A program made the translations under genes and the position numbers. The notes under the pieces were generated by a model. The model was not told the DNA's origin. It ran no database searches and saw only the letters and a program-made list of their open reading frames with translations. 14,187 nucleotides of DNA from JANPBY01 sp031430645 (GTDB taxonomy: Bacteria > Actinomycetota > Actinomycetes > DATJPE01), in NCBI GenBank assembly GCA_031430645.1, contig JANPBY010000019.1, positions 1 through 14,187 on the forward strand, given 5' to 3'. The stretch's first letter is position 1; each line of letters starts with the position of its first letter. Below are positions 1 through 6,173 of the stretch, piece after piece.

Positions 1-195
1 CGGGCCGATGACCGAGGCTTCAGCCTGATCGAGGCGATCGTAGCTTTGCTCATCTCCTCGATTGCCTTCACCGCACTGGCCTATGCCGGGATCTCCTCGA
101 TCCAGGCGTCCTACGTCGGCCCGGACCCGCTGGACCACGCCACGCGAGATACATCCCATGTTGGCTTTTCTCGACATCTCACGAACCCTTCTTGA
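1..195 (+). CDS. Type IV prepilin-like protein, fragment (5' end outside window)
   Basis: Reading frame 1 is open from the window edge to a TGA at 193-195 (64 residues). It opens with a class III prepilin signature: a short charged leader ending RADDRG, a cleavage point between G6 and F7, Glu at mature position 5 (E11), and a hydrophobic helix to about residue 36. The helix resembles PilV/PilW-type minor pilins more than the major pilin. After about residue 41 the sequence no longer looks like a pilin and stops quickly, whereas minor pilins are usually 130-200 residues. It also faces opposite to every other gene here. It may be a truncated gene, a gene broken by a frameshift near 115, or a chimeric join at the contig end. 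The signature is seen directly; the cause of truncation is not resolved. Confidence 0.6.
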   Translation, partial: RADDRGFSLIEAIVALLISSIAFTALAYAGISSIQASYVGPDPLDHATRDTSHVGFSRHLTNPS

Positions 196-272
196 TCGTT
201 CGACGTGCCCAGTTGGAATTCGAGTCCTGCTTGATCGCCTGTCTCAGTTAGTCGAAGCTGGCATCAGCCCGC

Positions 273-307
273 CAAGGGGCCGGGACCATGACGGTCCCGG
301 CCCCTTG
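273..307 (-). terminator. Strong hairpin downstream of the pilin gene
   Basis: A perfect 15-bp inverted repeat (273-287 and 293-307) encloses a 5-base loop. It starts 11 bases beyond the pilin stop codon. It has no clear U tract on either strand, which is common for actinobacterial terminators. It lies between two convergent reading frames and could serve both, or it could protect the 3' end of the pilin mRNA. Confidence 0.7.
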
Positions 308-318
308 TTCGCGAACTG

Positions 319-744
319 TCAGACGATGGTGCAGTCGGTGCCAGACGGTGAAAGCAGGCCACCGTTGTCACTGTCGTAGGCCATCAGCGCAACCGATCCA
401 GGCTGGGCGCCCACGGCGCGGGTGACGCGCACGCAGTAGGACGCACCATCGGTGGACCGGGTCACGGCGATCAGGTTGCCCGGGGACAAGTTGACGCCCA
501 GCGTGGCGGCCGTGGTGCCCGTGGCCGGGTAGGTCTGGGTGTCGGTGAACGCGGTCTCCATCTCGTTTGCGACCTGACGGGCGTCGGACTTCATCGACGC
601 GTCGACAGCCTTCTTGCGCTGGTTGAGGAAGACCGGGATAGCGATAGCAGCGAGAATGCCGATGATGATGATGACGACCAGGAGCTCGATCAGGGTGAAA
701 CCCTGGTCCTTGTCCTGGATCGACTTGCGGATGCGAGCGATCAT
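319..744 (-). CDS. pilA: Type IV major pilin (prepilin)
   Basis: Structural subunit of the type IV pilus fibre; 141 residues, the usual size for a small pilin. A 15-residue positively charged leader ends at G15, followed by F16 and Glu at mature position 5 (E20). A very hydrophobic helix runs to about residue 40, with Pro at position 37. Prepilin peptidase would cut and methylate at G15/F16, but no such enzyme is encoded here. Two cysteines, C104 and C138, could close the C-terminal disulphide loop typical of type IVa pilins. The ATG at 744 follows a good ribosome site (AAGGGGA, 8 bases upstream). The gene is separated from pilC by a terminator and a long structured leader, so it is probably its own transcript, as expected for a subunit needed in large excess over the motor proteins. 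The GFTLIE signature also occurs in type II secretion pseudopilins, but the PilT next door favours a pilus. Confidence 0.92.
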   Translation of the reverse strand: MIARIRKSIQDKDQGFTLIELLVVIIIIGILAAIAIPVFLNQRKKAVDASMKSDARQVANEMETAFTDTQTYPATGTTAATLGVNLSPGNLIAVTRSTDGASYCVRVTRAVGAQPGSVALMAYDSDNGGLLSPSGTDCTIV

Positions 745-768
745 GCTGATGTTCCCCTTCGAAACGAT

Positions 769-820
769 GCGGTGAGCCTCACCTGCAGATCCCCCTCTGA
801 GGACCCCTCGCGGGGTTCTC
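769..820 (-). promoter_or_regulatory. Candidate riboswitch expression platform and pilin 5' leader
   Basis: Between the aptamer and the ribosome site the minus strand has two hairpins. The first (799-820) is a 5-bp ACCCC/GGGGU stem closed by a GCGA tetraloop and extended by three more pairs across one mismatch. The second (769-786) is a 7-bp stem with one bulge. The strand GCAGGT at 781-786 repeats the 3' strand of aptamer stem P2 (840-845), so it could compete for the P2 5' strand at 852-857. No U-rich terminator is visible, so control of translation or stability is more likely than termination. The structures are seen; the switching role is inferred. Confidence 0.4.
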
Positions 821-825
821 GACCG

Positions 826-900
826 AGGCAGCCGGGCTGACCTGCACGCCGGCAGGTCCCCTGGCTTTGCGACCCCGCCTCACGACGGGTGTGCCGTTTC
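826..900 (-). promoter_or_regulatory. Class I cyclic di-GMP (GEMM-I) riboswitch aptamer upstream of the pilin gene
   Basis: Read on the minus strand, this stretch matches the GEMM-I architecture part by part. An outer GGC (895-893) pairs with GCC (865-863). Inside it, a 6-bp stem (889-884 with 879-874, one G-U pair) carries a GUGA GNRA tetraloop (883-880). It is followed by the family's signature core GUCGCAAAGCC (873-863; consensus GACGCAAAGCC). A 7-bp P2 stem (858-852 with 845-839) comes next, then AGCCCGGCUGCC (838-827), close to the family's AGCCGGGUUGCC. The position aligned with ligand-contacting G20 is G (894), which favours cyclic di-GMP over the cGAMP-preferring variant. The U at 872 departs from the usual A, and the tetraloop receptor is not obvious. 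GEMM-I switches are known in front of pilin and motility genes in other phyla. Confidence 0.75.
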
Positions 901-944
901 TGGCCGTGGAGCTCGATGTCAAGAGAGATGTCGGTCACGGTGCT

Positions 945-985
945 GGGTGACTTGAGTAGTAAAAGGTCCCAACTTGAAGTCACCC
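945..985. repeat. Inverted repeat upstream of the riboswitch, candidate operator
   Basis: Nine-base arms GGGTGACTT (945-953) and AAGTCACCC (977-985) form a perfect inverted repeat 23 bases apart. The motif ACTTGA is also directly repeated 22 bases apart (950-955 and 972-977), about two helical turns. It lies just upstream of the riboswitch, where the pilin promoter should be, and includes an AT-rich TTTTACTACT stretch (955-964 on the minus strand) in an otherwise GC-rich region. A regulator-binding site overlapping the promoter is plausible but unproven. Confidence 0.35.
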
Positions 986-1037
986 GACTGAGGCAAGCGC
1001 CCTGTCCGTCACAAACCCAGCCACAACGCGCAGCAAA

Positions 1038-1067
1038 GCGCCCGGAGCCGCAAGAGGCTCCGGGCGC
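1038..1067 (-). terminator. Rho-independent-like terminator after pilC
   Basis: A perfect 12-bp GC-rich inverted repeat (1038-1049 and 1056-1067) with a 6-base loop begins 30 bases beyond the pilC stop. On the minus strand it is followed by TTT. It would end the motor operon and separate it from pilin transcription. Confidence 0.75.
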
Positions 1068-1097
1068 AATGTGACGCGTTCAGACCATGTTGCGTTG

Positions 1098-2324
1098 CTA
1101 CTTGATCAGGTCGAAGATCTTGAAGATCGGCATGTAGAGCGCGATGATCATCGCTCCGATGACGGCGCCGAGGAAGGCGATCATCAAGGGTTCGATGAGC
1201 GCAGTCAAAGCCTCCGTCGTCGCCTCGACCTCCTGGTCGTAGAACTCCGAGATCTTGTGCAGCATCGTGTCTAGGGCTCCTGTGTCCTCACCCACGGCCA
1301 TCATCTGGACCACCATGGGCGGGAAGACCGGATGTTGCGCCAACGGGCCGGACAAGCTCTCACCTCGTCGCACGCTTTCCTCGACGTCTCGGACTGCGTC
1401 GCCGATGACTACGTTCCCCGTCGTATCTGCCACGATGTCGAGGCTCTGCAGAATCGGGACTCCGGAACTCATCATGGTCCCAAGATTACGGGCGAATCGG
1501 CTCAAGGCGATTCGCTGAAACAGCCCTCCGAACACCGGCAGCTTGAGCTTGAGCGGGTCGACGACGCGACGCACGCGGTCGGTCCGCCTGATCTTGGACC
1601 AGACAATCGCCAGTCCGATCATCAGAACGACGATGAACGGAGCGTAGTTCTTGAGCAGGTCGGACAAGAAGATCAGAACCCTGGTCGGAGCAGGCAACGT
1701 CCCACCCAGGTCGTCGAAGAGCTTCGCAAAGGTCGGCACGATGAAGAGCAGCATCCCGACCACCGCCAACAGCGCCATGCACAGGACCACAACCGGATAG
1801 GTCATGGCGGCCTTGACCTTCCCCCGCAGCTTGACCTCGGCCTCGTAGTTCTCGGCAATCTGCAACATCACCGAATCGAGGAAGCCGCCGATCTCCCCCG
1901 CCCTGGTCATGTTCACCATGAGATCCGGGAAGATCGTGGGGTGCTTGCCCAGCGCAGCAGACAGCGCATTTCCGGACTCAACGTCCTGCCGGACGAGGGT
2001 GAGCGCCTTGGCAAGCTCCTTGCTCGACGTCTGTTCCTCGAGGATCGTGAGACCACGCAACAAGGACAAGCCCGAGTTGATCATGGTCGCAAACTGGCGG
2101 GAGAACACCGCCAGATCTTTGAGTTTCACCTTGGCCCCCATCTTGGGGAGGCTCAACTCCATCTGCATGCCGGCGTTCTTCACCTGCGTGATGGATACGG
2201 GCGCGTAGCCCATGGTCTTCAACTTCTGGGCCACTGCTGTTGACGAGTCGGCTTCAATCTTCCCGGAGACCATCTTTCCGGAGCGGTCCCGGACCGAGTA
2301 CTGGAATGTCGCTGTCGCTGCCAT
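1098..2324 (-). CDS. pilC: Type IV pilus inner membrane platform protein PilC
   Basis: Integral membrane platform that links the cytoplasmic ATPases PilB and PilT to the growing pilus. The 408 residues match the family's usual length. Two GspF (T2SSF) domains lie at about 71-194 and 274-396, each with a cytoplasmic helical bundle. Hydrophobic segments occur at about 176-200, 227-243 and 378-402. I chose the ATG at 2324, preceded by AGAGG 7 bases upstream and beginning MAATATFQYSVRD, the usual PilC N-terminus. An upstream start at 2381 would add 19 residues inside pilT and is unlikely. The gene begins 11 bases after the pilT stop and is last in the motor operon. GspF of type II secretion is the alternative family, but the neighbouring PilT decides for a pilus. 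Confidence 0.93.
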   Translation of the reverse strand: MAATATFQYSVRDRSGKMVSGKIEADSSTAVAQKLKTMGYAPVSITQVKNAGMQMELSLPKMGAKVKLKDLAVFSRQFATMINSGLSLLRGLTILEEQTSSKELAKALTLVRQDVESGNALSAALGKHPTIFPDLMVNMTRAGEIGGFLDSVMLQIAENYEAEVKLRGKVKAAMTYPVVVLCMALLAVVGMLLFIVPTFAKLFDDLGGTLPAPTRVLIFLSDLLKNYAPFIVVLMIGLAIVWSKIRRTDRVRRVVDPLKLKLPVFGGLFQRIALSRFARNLGTMMSSGVPILQSLDIVADTTGNVVIGDAVRDVEESVRRGESLSGPLAQHPVFPPMVVQMMAVGEDTGALDTMLHKISEFYDQEVEATTEALTALIEPLMIAFLGAVIGAMIIALYMPIFKIFDLIK

Positions 2325-2335
2325 GGTTGCGCCTC

Positions 2336-3913
2336 TCAGCTCCGGCCGGTGATCCGGTTGAAGTCCTCGATGTGATGACACTTCTCCAAGCCGGTCTCAT
2401 AGGTGATCCGGCCTCGCTTAACGAGTTCCGCAAGGTGCTGGTCCAACGTGTGCATCCCGTGTTGGGCCCCGGCCTGCATCGCGGAATAGATCTGGTGCGT
2501 CTTGCCCTCACGCACGAGGTTTCGGATCGCCGGGGTGGCAACGAGCACCTCAGTCGCCACCGCTCGACCGCGTCCATCCACAGTCCGCGCCAAGGTCTGG
2601 CAGACGACGCCCTGCAGCGTCCCGGCCAGTTGGACGCGCACTTGTTGCTGCTGATGTGGCGGGAACACGTCGATGATCCGGTCGATCGTCTGGGCAGCGT
2701 CCTGGGTATGCAGCGTGGCGAACACCAAGTGTCCAGTTTCGGCGGCCGTCAACGCCACAGAGATTGTCTCCAGGTCGCGCATCTCACCGACCAGGATGAT
2801 GTCCGGGTCCTGACGCAGCACGTGTTTGAGAGCACTGGTGAAGGAACGCGTGTCCTCCCCCACCTCTCTCTGGTTCACCAGACAGGACTGATGCTGGTGA
2901 AGGAACTCGATGGGGTCCTCGACAGTCATGATGTGGTCGCGGCGCTGCCGGTTCGCAAGATCGACCAATGCAGCAAGCGTCGTCGACTTACCCGAGCCGG
3001 TCGGCCCGGTGACCAGGACGAATCCTCGAGGCAGCATGGCGAAGTTGGCGACCGACGGGGGAATTCCCAAGTCCTCGAGCTTCTTGATCTCGAAGGGAAT
3101 CAGACGGAAAGCCGCACCGATCGAGTCCCGTTGGCGGTACAGGTTCACGCGGAAGCGAGCCTTTCCCGGGACTGAGTAGGCGAAGTCCAACTCGAGATTC
3201 TCCTCGAAGGTCTCCCGCTGGCGTTGAGTGATCGCGGCATACATGACCCGCTGGATGACGCTAGGAGTGAGCTGGGGGAAGTCCTCGAGCGGAGTGAGAT
3301 GCCCATGGAGTCGGATTTGGGGGCGCGAGCCGGTCGTCAGATGGAGGTCAGATGCGTTGCGATGAAGGACGATCTCGAGCAGATCATGCAGGTTAAGATC
3401 AGCCTCGGTAATCTGCTCCTCGGTCGTAGCGCGGCCATAGGCACCCTCGAAGGCCTCGGTCTCGGCCAGTCCGACCTGAACGGCCTCGACGGCCTCGACG
3501 GCCTCAACAGGTGCGTCACTTGTCGCTGACCCGGGTGCCGCAACCTCGACCTCTGACGCAGGCGTCGGGGAGGGATTCCCTACCTCGGAGACAGGCGCAA
3601 GCGGGACGCTCACCGTCGTGCCCGCCTGCTCAGGAGCGGCGGCAGGCTGTGTTGCCTCAACAACCCTGACCTCGGGAGCAAGCCCGATCGCTGGCGCGGG
3701 GGCCCGAGCTGGCTCAGGCTCGACACCTGGCGACCCTGTGACGGGCGAAGGGGCAGGCGGCGGAACCGGCACGGGCGTGAATACTGCGCCGTTGTCCGGG
3801 GTGGGACGCCAGTCCGGGTCCAGAGGGGACGGCGCGAACGCAGTCCCAGGGGCGGCAGACGTGTCGCTGTCGTTCTGGTCTGGCGCGGACCCGCCGAAGC
3901 CGGTGGTCTCCAC
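2336..3913 (-). CDS. pilT: Type IV pilus retraction ATPase PilT with long disordered N-terminal extension
   Basis: Hexameric ATPase that depolymerises the pilus and powers retraction. The catalytic core begins near residue 168. It shows Walker A GPTGSGKST (303-311), the Asp box TVEDPIEF (330-337), Walker B DPDIILVGEMRD (369-380), the His box TGHLVFATLHT (393-403) and the PilT-specific AIRNL motif (462-466), which separates it from PilB. The GTG at 3913 is taken as start because AAGGGGG lies 5 bases before it; a TTG at 3931 would add six residues with no good ribosome site. The protein is about 525 residues, against roughly 340-370 for typical PilT. The excess is an N-terminal Pro/Ala/Val/Glu-rich region of about 165 residues with a short EAV repeat, predicted to be disordered. 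It probably acts as a tether or interaction tail. pilT follows pilB after 130 bases and precedes pilC. Confidence 0.93.
   Translation of the reverse strand: METTGFGGSAPDQNDSDTSAAPGTAFAPSPLDPDWRPTPDNGAVFTPVPVPPPAPSPVTGSPGVEPEPARAPAPAIGLAPEVRVVEATQPAAAPEQAGTTVSVPLAPVSEVGNPSPTPASEVEVAAPGSATSDAPVEAVEAVEAVQVGLAETEAFEGAYGRATTEEQITEADLNLHDLLEIVLHRNASDLHLTTGSRPQIRLHGHLTPLEDFPQLTPSVIQRVMYAAITQRQRETFEENLELDFAYSVPGKARFRVNLYRQRDSIGAAFRLIPFEIKKLEDLGIPPSVANFAMLPRGFVLVTGPTGSGKSTTLAALVDLANRQRRDHIMTVEDPIEFLHQHQSCLVNQREVGEDTRSFTSALKHVLRQDPDIILVGEMRDLETISVALTAAETGHLVFATLHTQDAAQTIDRIIDVFPPHQQQQVRVQLAGTLQGVVCQTLARTVDGRGRAVATEVLVATPAIRNLVREGKTHQIYSAMQAGAQHGMHTLDQHLAELVKRGRITYETGLEKCHHIEDFNRITGRS
3481..3507. repeat. 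Three copies of a 9-bp in-frame repeat within pilT
   Basis: The unit CGGCCTCGA is repeated three times with one mismatch in the last copy. On the coding strand it gives EAV three times in the disordered N-terminal extension of PilT. In-frame gain or loss of units would change tail length without affecting the ATPase core. Confidence 0.8.
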
Positions 3914-3918
3914 ACTTG

Positions 3919-3925
3919 CCCCCTT
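3919..3925 (-). promoter_or_regulatory. Ribosome binding site deciding the pilT start
   Basis: AAGGGGG on the minus strand lies 5 bases before the GTG at 3913. The in-frame TTG at 3931 has no comparable site, so the GTG is preferred. Confidence 0.65.
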
Positions 3926-4043
3926 CGTCAAAGGCCCGCAACTTGCGAACCCTTCGTCCTGCCATCGGCCGAGGCCGGCTTCGGCTTGAGCCGTACGGCC
4001 TCTCGATGCTGTCGGGCGCCCGGCTGGGCGTGTTCACAACTGG

Positions 4044-5708
4044 TCACACAACTACGCGGAGGATCTCCTCGATGGACGTCACCCCGAGTGCAACTTTGTG
4101 CATGCCGTCATCACGCAGGAAGGCCATCCCTTCCTGGCGTGCCAGCTCAGAGATCTGCGAGGCTGGCGCATGCTCGACGGTCAAGCGCTCGATCTCCTCG
4201 CTCACGGGCATCACTTCATGCAGTGCCAGCCGGCCCTTGTAGCCGGTCTTGGCACATGCAGAGCAACCCATGGGCCGGAAGAGCGTCGGCAGCTCCTCCC
4301 CGTCCTTCCAGGGATACTTTGCGGTAAGAAGCGCCTCCGCTGTGGGCACGTAGCCCTCCTTGCACTTGCTGCAGAGCCGACGCGCGAGTCGCTGCCCTAG
4401 AACGCAGTCGACAGCGGACCCCACGAGAAACGGTTCAATCCCCATTTCGATGAGTCGCGTGATCGCGCTCGGAGCGTCGTTCGTGTGCAGGGTCGAGAGG
4501 ACGAGGTGCCCGGTCAGGGCGGCTTCGATCGCGATCTGGGCTGTCTCGTGATCCCGGATCTCACCGATGAGCACGATGTCGGGGTCGGCGCGGAGGATGG
4601 AGCGTAGAGCCGCGGCAAAGGTCAGACCAGCCTTGACATTGGTCTGAATCTGGTTGATGCCGGCCAACCGGTACTCCACCGGGTCTTCGACGGTGATGAT
4701 GTTGACTTCGGGCTTGTTGAGGATGTTGAGGGTCGCATAGAGAGTCGTAGACTTCCCCGAACCCGTGGGACCGGTGACCAGGATCATGCCGTACGGCTTG
4801 GTGAAGCTGAGCGAGAATCGGTCAAAGTTCCGATCACTGAACCCGAGATCGGACAAGTCCAGGCTTGCCGTGGAATTGTCCAGGATCCGCATCACGACCT
4901 TTTCGCCCCACACCGTCGGAAGCGTGGCCACCCGAAGGTCGATCTTGCGCCCGTTGGTCGTGACCGAGAGCCGGCCGTCCTGGGGGATTCGTCGTTCGGC
5001 GATGTTGATGTCAGCCATGATCTTCAGTCGGCTGATCACACTCGACTGGATGTTCTTCGGAGACCTCATGACCTCATGGAGCACCCCATCAATGCGGTAG
5101 CGGACTCGGAGATCTCGCTCGGTCGGCTCCAAGTGAATGTCCGAGGCGCGATCCTGAATCGCCTGGATGATCAAGGCGTTGACGTAGCGCACGATCGGCG
5201 CATCGTCCGTCGCCTCGCGGACCTTGGACAGGTCCATGTCCTCTTCAGTGGACTCGATGGCTGAGCTCAGCTCGTCCAGATCGGTGTCCGCGCGGTAGGT
5301 CCGATCGATGGCTGCGGCGATGTCAGCGGGCGTGGCAAGGCAGGGGCGGATCTCAAGTTGGGTGCGCATACGTACGTCGTCCAGGGCGATCACGTTGGCC
5401 GGGTCGGCCGTGGCAACCAGCAACCTTCCGTCGTCGAAAGCGAAGGGCAGCATCGAGGAACGTCGAGCCAGATCACCCGAAATGAGCGATGCCGCTGAAT
5501 GGTCGATGAGGATGTCGCTGAGATCGACGAAACGCATGCCGATCTGGGTAGCCAGGGCGGCCACGAGTTGACCTTCGGTGACGACCCCTTGGTCCACCAG
5601 GACACGGCCCAAGGACCGACCCAGCCGCTGGTGCTCCTCAAAAGCCGTCGCGAGCTGGCTCGTGGTGACGAGCCCACCCTCAACAAGAATGTCGCCGAGC
5701 TGCTTCAC
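4044..5708 (-). CDS. pilB: Type IV pilus extension ATPase PilB with MshEN-type N-terminal domain
   Basis: Cytoplasmic hexameric ATPase that drives pilus assembly through PilC. With the GTG start at 5708 it has 554 residues, the family norm. An N-terminal MshEN/T2SSE_N domain spans about 1-138. Two 24-residue motifs (3-26 and 32-55) sit 5 residues apart, the spacing described for the cyclic di-GMP-binding MshEN domain. Their first position, usually Arg, is Gln and Ser here. The ATPase core has Walker A GPTGSGKST (313-321), Asp box TVEDPVEY (339-346), Walker B DPDIVLIGEIRD (375-386), a His box (400-409) and a zinc-binding tetracysteine (C446, C449, C482, C485). This last feature marks PilB/GspE rather than PilT. 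An upstream start at 5828 would add 40 non-conserved residues and is rejected. It is first of the pilB-pilT-pilC set, 137 bases after the preceding gene. Confidence 0.93.
   Translation of the reverse strand: MKQLGDILVEGGLVTTSQLATAFEEHQRLGRSLGRVLVDQGVVTEGQLVAALATQIGMRFVDLSDILIDHSAASLISGDLARRSSMLPFAFDDGRLLVATADPANVIALDDVRMRTQLEIRPCLATPADIAAAIDRTYRADTDLDELSSAIESTEEDMDLSKVREATDDAPIVRYVNALIIQAIQDRASDIHLEPTERDLRVRYRIDGVLHEVMRSPKNIQSSVISRLKIMADINIAERRIPQDGRLSVTTNGRKIDLRVATLPTVWGEKVVMRILDNSTASLDLSDLGFSDRNFDRFSLSFTKPYGMILVTGPTGSGKSTTLYATLNILNKPEVNIITVEDPVEYRLAGINQIQTNVKAGLTFAAALRSILRADPDIVLIGEIRDHETAQIAIEAALTGHLVLSTLHTNDAPSAITRLIEMGIEPFLVGSAVDCVLGQRLARRLCSKCKEGYVPTAEALLTAKYPWKDGEELPTLFRPMGCSACAKTGYKGRLALHEVMPVSEEIERLTVEHAPASQISELARQEGMAFLRDDGMHKVALGVTSIEEILRVVV
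5544..5702 (-). other. Tandem 24-residue MshEN motifs in PilB
   Basis: The region encodes PilB residues 3-55. Motif I starts LGDILVEGGLV and motif II LGRVLVDQGVV. Both share the pattern LG..L...G......L....... and are separated by exactly five residues (QRLGR). The second motif ends in Gln as in the family; the first ends in His. The spacing agrees with known cyclic di-GMP-binding MshEN domains, but the N-terminal Arg of each motif is not conserved, so binding remains a prediction. Confidence 0.65.
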
Positions 5709-5713
5709 GCTGT

Positions 5714-5720
5714 CCCCTCC
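5714..5720 (-). promoter_or_regulatory. Ribosome binding site deciding the pilB start
   Basis: GGAGGGG on the minus strand lies 5 bases before the GTG at 5708. The in-frame ATG at 5726 has a G-rich stretch only 2 bases upstream, too close to work well. The GTG is therefore preferred. Confidence 0.7.
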
Positions 5721-5845
5721 ACGCATAGCCCCCTCGAACTGGGCCGCCTGACACAGCAACCCTCCGGGGAAGTCATCGGCGGATGACCGGCTGGCTTGAG
5801 CCGAATGGGGGACAGGGCTCGTGTCCAAGTGGACTGAGAACCCAG

Positions 5846-6160
5846 TCAGTGGTTGAGCTCGTCAGCGATCGCGGCAAACGCCCCAGCCCGCGGATCGTCG
5901 GCTTCCATCACGACATGGCTGCCGTCGCCGAAGAACAAGCCGACCCGGGGCCCGGCCTCGGGCCGATCGGAGATACGCCCCTCTTCGGTCTCCGGAGGGT
6001 ACTCAGCTGCGGGCTCTGGAGCGGCCTGCACCCCGGCCACTGGCTCGTGCGGCGCCGCAAAACCAGGGAGGATCGTCTGAGCAGGAAGGGTTCCGCTTTG
6101 GGCATGTCGACCGCGCGGGCGACGACGCCGACCGCCGAACAGTGACCCCAGAACCGACAT
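5846..6160 (-). CDS. Small hypothetical protein between the GTPase and pilB
   Basis: I do not recognise this 104-residue protein. The N-terminus MSVLGSLFGGRRRR suggests a short amphipathic segment followed by a strongly basic patch (11-19). A Pro/Ala/Glu-rich linker follows (about 30-70), then a compact C-terminal stretch of about 32 residues starting VGLFFGDG that looks like a folded small domain. There is no signal peptide, and only the first ten residues are mildly hydrophobic. The ATG at 6160 is chosen because it lies 13 bases after the GTPase stop; an upstream start at 6349 would overlap the GTPase by about 175 bases. The ribosome site is weak (AGGGA about 12 bases upstream). Its position between the GTPase and pilB suggests a small adaptor in the same system, but no function can be assigned. 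Confidence 0.65.
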   Translation of the reverse strand: MSVLGSLFGGRRRRPRGRHAQSGTLPAQTILPGFAAPHEPVAGVQAAPEPAAEYPPETEEGRISDRPEAGPRVGLFFGDGSHVVMEADDPRAGAFAAIADELNH

Positions 6161-6173
6161 GCCTGGTTCGTCC

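Noticed and set aside
62..379. 105-residue plus-strand open frame at the left edge
   Set aside because: It runs through the terminator hairpin and into the pilin gene in antisense; the prepilin signature is in a different frame (1-195).
917..922. TTGACA on the minus strand as a -35 box for the pilin
   Set aside because: No -10 element lies 16-19 bases downstream, and that distance would fall inside the riboswitch aptamer.
741..983. 80-residue minus-strand open frame in the pilin leader
   Set aside because: It overlaps the riboswitch and pilin start, has no ribosome site of note and no protein-like composition.
1332..2243. 303-residue plus-strand open frame opposite pilC
   Set aside because: The His/Arg/Gln-rich composition is typical of an antisense shadow; pilC is unmistakable on the other strand.
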